A DNA stretch of 64,000 bases from Catonia carolina (GCA_035578175.1 JAQMRL010000008.1:5246883-5310882), one strand, 5' to 3'. Shown: positions 22,260 through 33,574, counted from the stretch's first letter. The notes: generated by a model not told the origin, from the letters alone. Numbers and translations: made by a program.

Positions 22260-23082
22260 CGCGCGCGCGTGTGTGTGTGTGTGTGTGTGCGTGTGTGTGT
22301 GTGTGAACAGAATATCTCAAGAACGGAACATCGTACAAACTTGAAACTTAAGTTACATACCACTACTGGACCCGACATGAACATTTTCATCAAAATCGGT
22401 CAACCGGAAGTAGTATTCATTCAGTAGTTTATTCATGTAATTTTTCACTTTTTTGCGATTTTCTCAAAAATTACGATTTTTTTAAAAATCGCCTGATTTA
22501 CTAAATTTTGTATGCTCTACAAGATAGGATAGGCGTCATGTTTGCTGAAATTCTTGGTGAGGCTGTTTTAACGTAAAGAAATTGTTTTTTTAAGATTGCG
22601 GCTTTATTATGCATTTCAGCGCAAAAATGTATATAATAAAGTTTGTAGAGAATTTGAAGTTCTACAACTTTTATTTCAAACATTTTTTGTGTAACGCTTA
22701 GTTTAGCGGTAATTAGCGATTTTCTGTTTTTTTCTCACGAAAACGTGTGAAAAATCGATTTTTTTTAACATTTCGGCCTTAGGACTCATTTTACGACAAA
22801 AGTGTTTCAACCAAATTTATAGAAAATTAAACGATCTACAACTTTTATTTAAAGCATTTTTCTCTACAGAGCCTAGTTTAGCGTGATTTTCCGTATTTCT
22901 AAGCCAAACTGAGGTCGATTTTCATTTTGCGTCTTTCACTCTTGATTAAAATAAGGTTATGTTTTTTGAGGTTAGTTTTTTGTAATGTTTTATTACTAGT
23001 TAAAAATAAATATCTGTAATGTTTTATTGTTAATAATTATTTGCATTGGCAAGAGAAAGTCGTATGAGTGTTTCATACCAGA
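21896..23082 (+). mobile_element. Family A element copy 3, inserted against another A end
   Basis: A 40-bp family A right end (21896-21932) is followed, after a T run, by a complete A copy from 21938, whose (TG)n/(CG)n core is about 240 bp. Two A copies thus share one T tract. Confidence 0.82.
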
Positions 23083-23535
23083 TTTTTTTAATATTGATTT
23101 ATTGAACTATCTCCAAAGTTTTGGTACCTATTTTTGACTTCCTATAGAAAATGAATGATTAAAACGTAGGACGGTTGTCCGGTGGAAAACTTCCTTCTTT
23201 TAGTTGTTTATAATCAAGATAAATAATTTAATTGACTTTCTCTCAATTTTTAACATTCGTTATGTTGTTACTATTTTTTAATTACTGCCTCAACTTTTGT
23301 TATAACATTCATTGCCATTGTTATATATTCACAAAACATTTGTTACTATTTTTGTTAACTGAATTTCTGGGTAATTTAATTCAAGATTATTTTTTGTACA
23401 TTACTTTCATGTTATTGAATTTGTTGTCCGTTATTCTTTCTTTCTTTTTTGTTTGTGTTTTTCTTTTGTTGATAATTACTTTTTATTCCCATCAGTTTTT
23501 ATTACTTTTTAATTGTTTTTTCTCGCAGTCTGTCT
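23083..23535. other. T-rich unassigned sequence
   Basis: A 101-codon Phe/Leu-rich frame here reflects T-richness and has no family features. No gene called. Confidence 0.45.
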
Positions 23536-23713
23536 AAGTGCAGGAACGTTGGAGTAGTGGTTAGCGCAACTGGCTTCTACGACGGGATCCCGGGTTCGAT
23601 TCCCGGTCAGGTCTGGCATTTTTTCATCACTCATTTTCATTGTCGTCATTTTCCAACGTCTGCCATTAGCAGAAATTGTAAAACAGTCAGACATAAAACC
23701 AAAAAAAAGAAAA
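23536..23713 (+). mobile_element. SINE-D tail with a different tRNA head
   Basis: Head: GGAGTAGTGGTTAGCGCAAC (A box) and CCGGGTTCGATTCCCGG (B box), unlike the usual head. The 3' part GTCTGCCATTAGCAGAAATT...CAGTCAGACATAAAACC is the standard SINE-D tail. Confidence 0.85.
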
Positions 23714-24000
23714 AAGAAAATGAACAGTCTAAATGAGGAAAGTAATACATTGTGGCCAAGTTTTTGATAAGAAATTTTAATTTTTTTTTTTTAATTTCAA
23801 TTTCCCCTGAAGCCATAAATGTGTTTTTTGTCAATAACCTAATCTAATTTGTCGGTAATGACGTCTGAGTTTAGTAAAGATGGCCTAACTCCAGTCACAG
23901 GGGAAACCGGGGCAAGTTGAAAATTTTCACAATATTATTTTACTTTTTCTTTCCCTATATGAATCTAAAGGGAAAGTAAGTATAGACCTATTGCTTTTTT

Positions 24001-24878
24001 ACTTTCTCTTGCCTGTATGAATATATAGGAAGGAAAGTATTGTTTTCATGTCGATTTTAAGAAATCGAGTTTTCACCGGATCTACACGTTTTCAAACCCC
24101 CTGAATCCAAAAAAACATGTTTTTAGCGATTGGTCTGTGTGTGTGTGTGTGTGTGAGTTACATACCCTTACCGGACCCGACACGAACATTTTCATCAAAA
24201 TTTGTCAACCGGAAGTAGTAGTTTATTCGTGTAATTTTTCACTTTTTTGCGATTTTCTCAAAAACTGGTCCTACGATTTTTTTTAAAATCGCCTAGTTTA
24301 CTAAATTTTTTATGCTCTACAAGATAGGGTAGGCGCCTTGTTTGCTGAAATTCTTGGTAAGGCTGTTTTTACTATAACAATAGTTTTTTTAAGATTTCGG
24401 CTTTAACATGCATTTTAGCGCAAAAATTTATGTAATAAAAAATGTAGAGAATTTAAAATCCTACACTTTTTATTTCAAACATTTTTTTGTATAACGCTTA
24501 GTTTAGCGGTAATTAGCAATTTTCTGTTTTTTTCTCACGAAAACGTGTGAATAATTGATTTTTTTAAGATTTCGGCCTTAGTATGCATTTTACGACAAAA
24601 GTGTATATAATAAAATTTATAGGAAATAAAACGATCTACAACTTTTATTTAAAGCATTTTTCTCTACAGAGCGAAGTTTAGCGTGAAAGAGTGATTTTCC
24701 GTATTTTTAAGCCAAACTGAGGTTGATTTTCATTTTGCGTCTTTCACTCATGATTAAAATAAGGCTATGTTTTTTGAGGTTAGTTTTTTGTTTATTTCTT
24801 ATGTTTTTATGACAAATGTTACGTTATATTTTTAATTATCCATTGGCAAGAGAAAGTCGTGTGAATGTTTCACACCAG
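24001..24878 (+). mobile_element. Family A element copy 4
   Basis: ACTTTCTCTTGCCTGTATGA to CACCAG between T runs; short (TG)n core. A second, decayed start (TTTCTTTCCCTATATGAATC) lies just upstream at 23937-23985. Confidence 0.82.
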
Positions 24879-25317
24879 TTTTTTTTTTTTTAAATAGAAG
24901 CGTTCTAATCGATAGAATATAAGAAAGAATAATTCTAACAGTGTGCTTCAACATATTTAAGAAACAAGAAAAGTATTTGAATCAAGTTCATTGTTATAAA
25001 AGACCACGTCAAATAATCGTGCCGTTATTACATGCATGTATCTCTATCATAATAACATTGGCATTGACCATTCATGTGTTGACCTGGCGTCTCTTACTAT
25101 TTGAACGTAGTTTACCTATGTACAAATAGGTTTTATAGCGCCTACTCACGATCGGTCTTTGTGATTGTTTAGGTTACATTTATAACTAACTACATGATAC
25201 CTGCATTCATTATTTCATTTGCTTCCTGTTATATCATTTTTATAATTAACCTCAAAAAAAGGGGCGGAATTAAAATCGGGCACATAAATATTACTGCACG
25301 AGTAGAAATTAATTTTT

Positions 25318-25637
25318 ATTCCTAATTTGTGTACATTGCAATCTGTTCAACATGAGAACAATAAGCAACCCCATGACCCAATGAGATGAGGATGATGTGT
25401 ATGAAGTGTAAATGAGGTGTAGTATTGTGCAGACCCAGGCCGACCATTCCTGAAAGAGTATGGTTAATTAAACCCCAACCATCAAAGTACACCGGTAACC
25501 ATTGTCTAGTATTCAAATCCGTATAAAAGTAACTACCTTTACTAGGATTTGAACCAGGAACTTTCATCTCCGAAAATCAGCTGTTAAACAGCTGATTTTG
25601 GCGACAACTTTACCTCTAGACCAACCCGGTGGGTTTA
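25318..25637 (-). mobile_element. Family C SINE
   Basis: Full length on minus, CCCACCGGGTTGGTCTAGAG to ATTGCAATGTACACAAATTA. Confidence 0.9.
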
Positions 25638-25639
25638 GA

Positions 25640-26850
25640 AATTAATGTCAGAATAAATTTACTAAATTATCACTTCAACGTGTTTTATCTTTTTATTACG
25701 CCCACTATCTTTGCCGTACTATTACGCGTATGAAAATTTATAAATAATATTTTTAAGTTCTACAAACCAGTTTGGATGTATAGGAGCCAAATTTATTTTA
25801 GTGCCAAACCGTAGGTCATTTTGAAAATACAACGCTTTCAGTCCAAACTATTAAGACAGATAACTAGTGCTCCCTTTTACATAACAAACGATACACTACA
25901 CACAGACTTAAAACGTCCCATACATTAACAATGTGTTCCTACACACATACACATGATTTGACCCTTCATAGGTCTTTGGTAAGTATACTTACCATTGGCA
26001 GTAATGTTGATTTTTTTAAAGAATAAGCTATGCAGTTGAACCCTATTGAAATTTTATGGTTTTATTGATGTTCTCTGGCAAGTAGGGTATCCGCATTTTG
26101 GCATTAGTCCGCAGCGACCATTTGCTTCATGATTTACACGAATGTCGTAAGGATTCATAACAGCCTACGCAACCGTGTTGTTTTGTTGTTTCTTTTGTAC
26201 AGTGTTTAGAAAACTCGAGTTTTTTACGGGGAAGCAAGCATTCATGCTAATATATAAAGTTAAGATAAGTTTTTCTTCACATTTTTCTGTTATATAGGAC
26301 TACAAGTTATTTTATTAAGCATTCTTACCACTAAATATTATGTGATTCCCATTTCAATAAACGTTCCTTGGTAAGTATACTTACCAGGGCTTAACATCAA
26401 AACAAAGAAATATATCTTACTGTTCTGGCACTAGAAAGCAAGCACCATTATTCAAGTCCCTATAAAACAAAATTTAACATTTTACTACATGTATATTTTC
26501 CCCCGTAGTACTGCCCTATAAAGGGTTAAAAAGAAATTACCCAATAATCCGAAACAGCCCATTGTTGATCTAGACACACCAGATTTACCAACTGCCCCTT
26601 TATGAGCACTAAAATGACTCTGGAGTAAGAATATCATGAGACGTCAAAATTAAAGAAAAACAAAATGAAATTAAGTAAATTATGAACTAACTGATTACGG
26701 TTGGAGTACTGTCAATGGGCAGCGATCTCCTCAATATCTTAAAATTTATCAATATTTGTATCCTTTTTTTATCAAATTTGCTTGTTGTTAATTTTATACA
26801 GTTGCAAATAAAAATATCTTGTATAATCAAAAAATAAAGAGGTTCAATAG
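25640..26850. other. Unassigned sequence with two identical 18-bp palindromes
   Basis: TGGTAAGTATACTTACCA occurs at 25977-25994 and 26369-26386. Outside them lie ACCCTTCATAGG (about 25961) and its inverse CCTATAAAGGGT (about 26513), so this may be a decayed element with sub-terminal palindromes. No gene. Confidence 0.5.
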
Positions 26851-26851
26851 A

Positions 26852-27162
26852 CCCAACGGGTTGGTCTAGAGGTAAAGTCGTCAACATAATCACTGTTTAA
26901 CAGCTGATTTTTGGAGATGAAGGTTCCTGGTTCAAATCCTAGTTGTAAAGGTAGTTACTTTTATGCAGATTTGATTGCTAGACAGTGGTTATCGGTGTAC
27001 TTTGATGGTTGGGGTTCAATTGACCATACTCTGTGAGTCTGTACAATACTACACTTCATTTGCACATCATACACATCATCCTCATCTCATTAGGTTATGG
27101 GGTTGCCTATTGTTCTGAATTGAACAGATTGCAATGTACACATGTTACGGATTAAAAGAAAT
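26852..27162 (+). mobile_element. Family C SINE
   Basis: Starts GACCCAACGGGTTGGTCTAG, ends GATTGCAATGTACACATGTT then A-rich. Diverged, with a small deletion. Confidence 0.85.
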
Positions 27163-27261
27163 AATAAGTTCTACAGAGGTGATTTTAATTTTGCTTCATT
27201 CAATCATGATTAAAATTAGATTATGTTTTTCATTTTATATTGCTCCTCACTATTGAACTTT

Positions 27262-27812
27262 TTTAAACGCTAATGTATACACGTTACAATCTGTTCAATT
27301 CAGAACAATAAGCAATCCCATGACCCAATGAGATGAGAATGATGTAAATGATGTCTAAATGAGTTGTAGTCTTGTACACACCCAGGTTGACCATTTCTGA
27401 GAGAGTATGGTTAATAGAACCCCAACTATCAAAGTACACCAGTAACCACTATCTTATTCCTAATTTGTGTACGTTGCAATCTGTTCAATTGAGAACAATA
27501 AGCAACCCCATGACCAAATGAGATGAGGATGATGTGTATGACATGTAAATGAGGTGTAGTCTTGTACAGACCCAGGCCGAACATTCCTGAGAGAGTATGG
27601 TTAATTGAACCCCAACCATCAAAGTACACCGGTAACCATTGTCTAGTATTCAAATCCGTATAAAAGTAAAACCACTATCTAATATTCAGATTCATATAAA
27701 AGTAACTACCTTTATTAGGATTTGAACTGAACTAGGAACATTCGTCTCCAAAAATCAGCTGATAAACAGCTGACTCGCAGCGACTTTACCTCTAACCCAA
27801 CCTGGTGGGTCA
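27262..27812 (-). mobile_element. Two family C SINEs, one inserted in the other
   Basis: Minus-strand C sequence 27262-27450 and 27669-27812 is collinear. A second C 3' half (27452-27668) sits between, with ACCACTATCT at both junctions (about 27445 and 27670), suggesting insertion with a target duplication. Confidence 0.75.
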
Positions 27813-27949
27813 TTATTTTTACATAGGTTATATTTTTCATTATTTACATAGGCAAGAAAAAGTCATGTGAGTGTTTCACAACACATTTTTGTGATATAGT
27901 ATTGTTCACTTTGTTTCAGGCTAACAAGCTTATGCTCTACCCTAAATTG

Positions 27950-28348
27950 TTGTTGTTGTTTAGGTCATCAGCCGAAAGGATGGTTTGAACCAGTAGAGGT
28001 TTTACTAAGTAAAATGAGGAGTGAGGTGGTTTACCATTGCCAACACTCACTCAGTCGAAAAGTACACTTATCAGCATGCCGGGCCCTCTGAAAAGCACAT
28101 ATTTTCCTCCTGCAAATGACACCTTCACTTTATTCACCAAAGGGTCTGGCTGTATAATGAAATTCATTACTTTCAGAGGAAATAACTGTGATTAGTGCCT
28201 TTTACACCTCTACCTCTTCTGTTCTTAAATGATTCAGTGATTTCATTTGCTGACCATGTGATAAGAAACAGAACTATTTATTTTAGCCCTGCAACGAACA
28301 GATTGAGTATAAATAATTTGACACCCAACCTGTCTGTAAGGGACAATA
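27950..28348 (-). mobile_element. Family B repeat just upstream of a cuticle-gene exon
   Basis: (GTT)n, then TTTAGGTCATCAGCCGAAAG through to the inverse start. Full length. It ends about 60 bp before the splice acceptor of the next exon. Confidence 0.88.
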
Positions 28349-28409
28349 TCTTAAATTAATAATAATAAAATATAAATACACTTAAACAATTACCGTACCC
28401 TTGTTTCAG

Positions 28410-28982
28410 GTCTGTGCATCATGCGCTGTATTAGTAACTGGACAATATTCAGATGATTTCGATCAATCACCAGTGCCTCCTAGATTGGCAATACCAGGAG
28501 CAGCTCCAGTTGGAAGGCCTCAATTCAGAGCTCAAGCAAGAAGATTTCCACCAAGCAGCCAATTGGTCTCTGATCCAGTACCACCACCTCCACCAATAAA
28601 AATAAGACGTCCTGTGGGAGGACGTGCTGGCCGATTAAACGCAGGACCATCCCAACTACCTCAACAATCACAACCTCGTCCAATACCGATCCAACCTCAA
28701 CAACAACAACAATTAACTGAAGTATCAATACCTCCGAGACCAGTCATCGAAGATCCTGAAGAACAACAATCGATCGATCAACAATTAGATGCATTCCCAG
28801 ATGCTTCACCCTCACCAGTTATAAATAATATTCCGAGTCAACTTCCTTCTCAGCAACAATCTCAACCGCAATTGCGACCAGCTTCACCTCGACCATCTCC
28901 AGCTGTTTTTAGACCAGAACGACCTCCATTCATTCCTACACCAACTCCAGATTTAGATTTCCCACAACCAACCAGACAACAA
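28410..28982 (+). CDS. Cuticular protein gene, exon with signal-peptide end and Pro/Gln-rich region
   Basis: A strong acceptor (TTGTTTCAG) precedes this 573-nt, 191-codon exon, which ends CAA|GTAAGT, phase 0 at both ends. The first residues, VCASCAVLVTGQYSDDFD, look like the end of a cleaved signal peptide followed by an acidic mature start. In insect cuticle genes the start codon and first few residues typically lie in a tiny separate exon, which I could not locate. The rest is low-complexity: Pro-rich (PVPPPPPIKIRRP), Gln-rich and Arg-containing, as in linker regions of cuticle proteins. It joins in frame to the exons at 32820 and 35875. The product is expected to be secreted into cuticle. 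The assignment rests on the last exon. Confidence 0.82.
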
Positions 28983-29012
28983 GTAAGTGAAACAACTTAA
29001 TTTTCAATTATA

Positions 29013-29839
29013 CAGGGTGATTTACGAAGATATGCAGAAACTTTGGGAGTGCATTGTACATGTAAAAATAATGAAAAAAGTTTATGTAAACATGGGTCCG
29101 GAAATGCTTCGTTTCCGAGTTACGGCTAGCAAAAGTTTCGCCTAGATTTCAGCTCACCAGGTGAAATGAGGTCTTCCTGAAATTCTGATTAAGGGGCGAA
29201 TTCAATCATTTCTCATAGTTTTTGATCTGATAAATTGAATAAAACAGGTCCCAGAACTGTAAGTTAAATAGTTTTTAAGAAAAGCAGTGTCAAATGCAAA
29301 AAATGGAGTGAAAAACACAATTTTTCATCTTTGGGAAAGAATAACTTTGTTATTTCACCAAGAAACAGTTAAAATTTTTGAATAAAACATGTAGAAAATT
29401 TTATTCTGAACAAACCGGTGTAAATAAAGCACACAGAAAGCAAATAGATGTTTGATTAAATGAATTTTTATTCATAACAGTACAAAGAAAAAATTAACTG
29501 AAAAACAAAGATGAAAAAATGTGTTTTTTTTCACTCCATTTTTTGCATTTGACACTGGTTTTCTCAAAAACTATTTAACTTACAGTTCTGGGACGTGTTT
29601 TATTCAATTTATCAGGTCAAAAACCATAAGAAACGATTGAATTCGCCCTTTAATCTACCTTACCAGAATTTCAGGAAGACCTCATTTCACCTGATGAGCT
29701 GAAATCTGGGCGAAATCTTTCGCTAGCCGTAACTCGGTAACGAAGCATTTCCGAACCCATATTTATATAAACTTTTTTCATTATTTTTACATGTACAGTG
29801 AGCTCCCAAAGTTTCTGCATATCTTCGTGAATCACCCTG
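29013..29839. mobile_element. Long palindromic TA-flanked MITE in cuticle-gene intron
   Basis: Begins CAGGGTGATTTACGAAGATA and ends with its inverse. The arms are about 400 bp each and almost the whole 827 bp folds on itself. It starts only 30 bp after the splice donor. No coding sequence. Confidence 0.88.
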
Positions 29840-29859
29840 TATATAATAATATGTCTCTT

Positions 29860-30376
29860 CTGATTATTTTATGTCTGAAGAAAGAAAAATAATTGGGAAA
29901 ATTCTTGGACCAAGATGGACCGAAAATGGGTACAGATTACAGAGAACGTCGAAAATTGAAGAATATTCCAACATAGAGACAGACATGAGGAAAAGACGCC
30001 TTCAATTTTATGGCCACATTATGAGGCTTCCTGACAATAGACTCACAAAGAGAATAGTAAAATATGTATCATCACTTGTTATTTGGGGGAGGGGGGAATG
30101 GATCCAAAATGTTAAAAAAGATTTAGAATTGGCCAAAATCACCAGAGAAGAAATTCTCATAAGAGACAATTTTAGAACAAAAGTTAAAAAACGGGAGGTT
30201 AAATCAGAGACAAAAGCTCTAAGAACCGGAACAAAGTGGAGTGAACAGAGAAAAGCTGAATTCTCACTAAGAATGAAAAACTGGTGAGCTGATAAAAAGG
30301 ACAAGTGATCCCAAAAACAAACCAGATTTACTTAGCGTCTTCCACTTCGGGAGCTTTACGACTAAAAATAATAATA
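29860..30376 (+). pseudogene. LINE C-terminal RT fragment, sister of the 20455 copy
   Basis: An open segment EERKIIGKILGPRWTENGYR ... RMKNW matches the minus-strand copy at 20455-21130 closely, then GGGAGCTTTACGACTAAAAA and an (AAT)n tail. 5'-truncated, without catalytic motifs. Confidence 0.82.
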
Positions 30377-30378
30377 AT

Positions 30379-30768
30379 ATGTCTCTTCTTCTTCTTCTTA
30401 CTATCAAGGATTAGGTATAAGCCTGTTCCGAACTCACAAACCATCCTGCTGTCTACAGAAACACGAGACATTCCAACCCTTACATCTCGACTACTGCTAT
30501 CGTCTTCGAGGTGTTCCCACCTCCCTTCTTCCAACTAGAACATATTCCGTCACTTTTAGAGGTATTTTCTCCTCGAGCATTCGTTCCAAATGTTGCCGCC
30601 ATTGATTCCGGTACTCCTCCACTTTTTCCTTCAAGTTAAATACACCCAACTCGGATCTAATTTCTTCGTTATGTATTAGATCCAGCGTCGAGCAGCCCTT
30701 CACCCTTCTTAAAAACCTCTTTTCAGCTGTTTGGATCCTACTTTCTTGGCGTTTTGTGGTAACCCATA
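30379..30768 (-). pseudogene. RTE-like LINE 3' fragment left of a fold-back mariner
   Basis: On minus: WVTTKRQESRIQTAEKRFLR, IHNEEIRSELGVFNLKEKVE, a GRREVGTPRRR end and a (GAA)n tail, the same family as 8116-8627. It is broken at the TA of the mariner. Related sequence right of the mariner is on the opposite strand. Confidence 0.78.
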
Positions 30769-30770
30769 TA

Positions 30771-31545
30771 CGAGGGCTATTCAGAAAGTAGGGAACGTTT
30801 TGTAAATAAACAAAAACTATGTAAAAGAAAAATTTTTTATTATATCCATCTGAAAGAGTGACTAAAATACTACTTTTCTACATAGTCACCAAGCAAATTG
30901 AGGCACTTGTCATAGCGGTGGACAAGCTTCAAAATTTCTTCGTCATAGAAATCCGCCGCCTGCGACCGCAGCCACTCAGTGACGCGCGCCCGTGTTTTGG
31001 GTGTGCTGCAAGGTGTGCTGCTCATTGACTTTCTCGAGCGTGGTGCAACAATAAACTCTGATCGGTACTGCCAAACATTGCGCAACCTTAGGAGAGCAGT
31101 TCAAAACAAGCGCCGAGGAAAGTTGTCGTCAAAAATTTTGTTTCTTCATGACAATGCCCGACCTCACACGACAAACCGCACAAAAGAACTCCTTGATTCA
31201 TTCAAATGGGAGGTTTTCCCTCATCCACCCTATAGTCCTGATCTTGCACCGAGTGATTTTCACTTGCTTCCAAGAATGAAGAACTGGCTAGCAACACAGC
31301 GCTTCGACGACGACGAGGAACTCCGGGCGCGCGTCACTGAGTGGCTGCGGTCGCAGGCGGCGGATTTCTATGACGAAGGAATTTTGAAGCTTGTCCACTG
31401 CTATGACAAGTGCCTCAATTTGCTTGGTGACTATGTAGAAAAGTAGTATTTTAGTCACTCTTTCAGATGTATATAATAAAAAATTTTTCTTTTACATAGT
31501 TTTTGTTTATTTACAAAACGTTCCCTACTTTCTGAATAGCCCTCG
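30771..31545 (+). mobile_element. Fold-back mariner: 5' part replaced by inverted 3' end
   Basis: TA flanks both ends and the termini CGAGGGCTATTCAGAAAGTA are inverted. The left 218 bp (to about 30988) are an inverted copy of the right 3' end, including 3' UTR and the codons for VTEWLRSQAADFYDE through DYVEK. The remainder codes for the C-terminal half of a mariner transposase: GVLLIDFLERGATIN, LHDNARPH (second catalytic Asp), SPDLAPSDFHLL (third Asp), ending GDYVEK. The N-terminal HTH and first Asp are missing, so no active enzyme can be made. Confidence 0.9.
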
Positions 31546-31547
31546 TA

Positions 31548-31735
31548 TATGTTGTGAACATTATTGGTGCCAAATTTTTAAAATTGGAAAAGTCAGCAAA
31601 ATTCAGTGCTGTATGTGGTTCTATTCGCATAACAATAGGACAGAAAACAAGAAAGAACACCCAAATGAAATTTTATAGAAAAACTAGCATGCCCCGTCGC
31701 AGCTTTGCATGCGAAAAATGGTGTAATCACTTTTT
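31548..31735 (+). pseudogene. RTE-like LINE fragment right of the mariner, opposite strand
   Basis: The plus-strand frame SIRITIGQKTRKNTQMKFYR matches the part of the RTE-like ORF just upstream of the WVTTK segment seen on the minus strand left of the mariner. The two pieces face each other instead of being collinear. Confidence 0.6.
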
Positions 31736-32007
31736 TTTTAAATAAATTTAAAATAAATTTGGTGGTTGTTTAAAAAAACAACCACCAAAAAAATAATATT
31801 GTCAAAATCAAAAACTTAATCTATGTTGAATAAAATAAAAGTCAAAATAAAATATTAAAGCAATTGATCAATCACCAATTAAAAGAACATTAAAACAAAT
31901 TAAATAAAGTGGGTACGGGGGGCAATGCATACGTTCAGAGCTCATGAGCCTTGAAAAATAGTATTACCCAGAATTGACTGTAGTCACAAATAACAAAACA
32001 GTTGACG

Positions 32008-32730
32008 TGACTTTGTTAAGGTCATCAGCCGAAAAGCTGGTTTGAACCTGTAGAGGTTTTGCTAAGTAAAATGAAGAGTGAGGTGGTTTACCATTGTCTT
32101 CCTCACTGAATAGAAAAGTATGCTTATCAGCATGCCGGGCCCTCTGAAAAGCACATATTTTCCACTCTGTAAATGACACCTTCACTTCATTCACCACAGG
32201 GTCTGGCTGTATAATGAAATCCATTACTTTCAGAGGATATAACTCTGATTAGTGTCTTTTACACCTCTACCTCTTCTGTTCTTAAATGATTCAGTGATTT
32301 AATTGGCTGACCATGTGGTAAGAAACCAAACTATTTATTTTAGCCCAGCAATGAACAGATTGAGAGTAAATAATTTGACTCTATCCATTACTTTCAGAGG
32401 ATATAACTCTGATTAGTGTCTTTTACACCTCTACCTCTTCTATTCTTAAATGATTCAGTCATTTAATTGGCTGACCATGTGGTAAGAAACAGAACTATTT
32501 ATTTTAGCCCAGCAATGAACAGATTGAGAGTAAATAATTTGACTCTATCCATTACTTTCAGAGGATATAACTCTGATTAGTGTCTTTTACACCTCTACCT
32601 CTTCTGTTCTTAAATGATTCAGTCATTTAATTGGCTGACCATGTGATAAGAAACAGAACTATTTATTTTAGCCCAGCAATGAACAGATTAAGAGTAAATA
32701 ATTTGACACTCCACCTGTCTGTTATGGGCA
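32008..32730 (-). mobile_element. Family B repeat with internal triplication
   Basis: A full B copy on minus in which a 164-bp segment (from CCATTACTTTCAGAGGATAT) occurs three times in tandem at 32221, 32385 and 32549. The B ORF is open upstream. A family G scrap (31915-31960) precedes it. Confidence 0.88.
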
Positions 32731-32819
32731 GGACGTGACTTTATTAGCTCAAAAAAAAAAGTTAATATTCACGAATTTTTGAGCAATTGAATGATTAAAT
32801 AATTATTTTTCCGTTACAG

Positions 32820-33047
32820 TTTAGAGCACAACAAGCAGCTCAACAACAATTCCAACCAACACCATCTCCTCCACAATTCACAAGACAACAACAACAACAA
32901 CAACAACAAACAAGTAGCAGACAACAACAACAATTGGTTCGTAACCAACCTCAGAAACAACAACAAGTACAATATGTTAAGTATCAGGAAAGAGAAAAGG
33001 ATAGGGATCGAGAAGCGCCTCCAAGGGAAAGGAAACCAGTTGCTCAG
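32820..33047 (+). CDS. Cuticular protein gene, Gln-rich exon
   Basis: Acceptor CCGTTACAG and donor GTAAAAC bound a 228-nt, 76-codon exon, phase 0 on both sides, so it joins its neighbours without a frame change. The peptide is dominated by Gln, mostly CAA codons: FRAQQAAQQQFQPTPSPPQF, a Q8 run, then RNQPQKQQQVQYVKYQE and a charged REKDRDREAPPRERKPVAQ end. This is linker sequence between the secretion signal and the chitin-binding domain. CAA runs make it prone to length variation. A family B copy lies 90 bp upstream and another 50 bp downstream, so the exon is boxed in by repeats. Confidence 0.85.
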
Positions 33048-33109
33048 GTAAAACAAAACTCACAATAATTTAACTTAGACATCTAGATTAGGATTGTTAT
33101 TGTTTAGGT

Positions 33110-33574
33110 CAGGGGTTCTCAACCTTTCAGGCTCTGTGCCTCCCTTAGTAGACTGACTTTTCGTCACGGCTCCCCTGTACTATTACCCCCTTATATGGTG
33201 AACACAAGTAGGCCTACTTAGTAGAATTTCAATTTGTAACTATAGCGAGTTTAGGGGTGGGGGTGGGATAAAGGTTATACCTACTTGCAGGTAATACAAT
33301 TAAATATTTGATAACTTTTTACAAAATGTTTAATACTACCTTCAATACATTTTTGAACATAAAGTCAAATCACAGAACCAAAAACTTAAAATATAATTGT
33401 TTACGAAATCATCAAACTCTAACATTTAATGTTGTACAATAAAATAATGGTGTTTGAAATATAAAGGCAGGAACTAACCTGGGTTAATCATAGCTTTTTT
33501 TTCTATTCTAATACGATGACGCCTCCCTTGAAAATCTTCTACGCCCCCCCCCCCCCCCAGGTTGAGAACCCCTA
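33110..33574. mobile_element. hAT-like MITE
   Basis: Termini CAGGGGTTCTCAACCT and the inverse AGGTTGAGAACCCCTA, flanked by the 8-bp duplication GTTTAGGT (33102-33109, 33575-33582). The TIR sequence and 8-bp TSD fit the hAT superfamily. A C17 run lies near the right end. Confidence 0.9.

Noticed and set aside
21865..22430. Long Cys/Val-rich and His/Thr-rich open frames on both strands
   Set aside because: They are produced by the (TG)n/(CA)n/(CG)n microsatellite of family A; the same happens at 7021, 10215 and 53265. No codon bias or start context.
23232..23537. 101-codon Phe/Leu-rich frame resembling a membrane protein
   Set aside because: T-rich DNA gives Phe/Leu codons; there is no periodic segment pattern, and it ends at a SINE edge.
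28525..28728. Minus-strand Val-rich frame
   Set aside because: Antisense of the Pro/Gln-rich cuticle exon.
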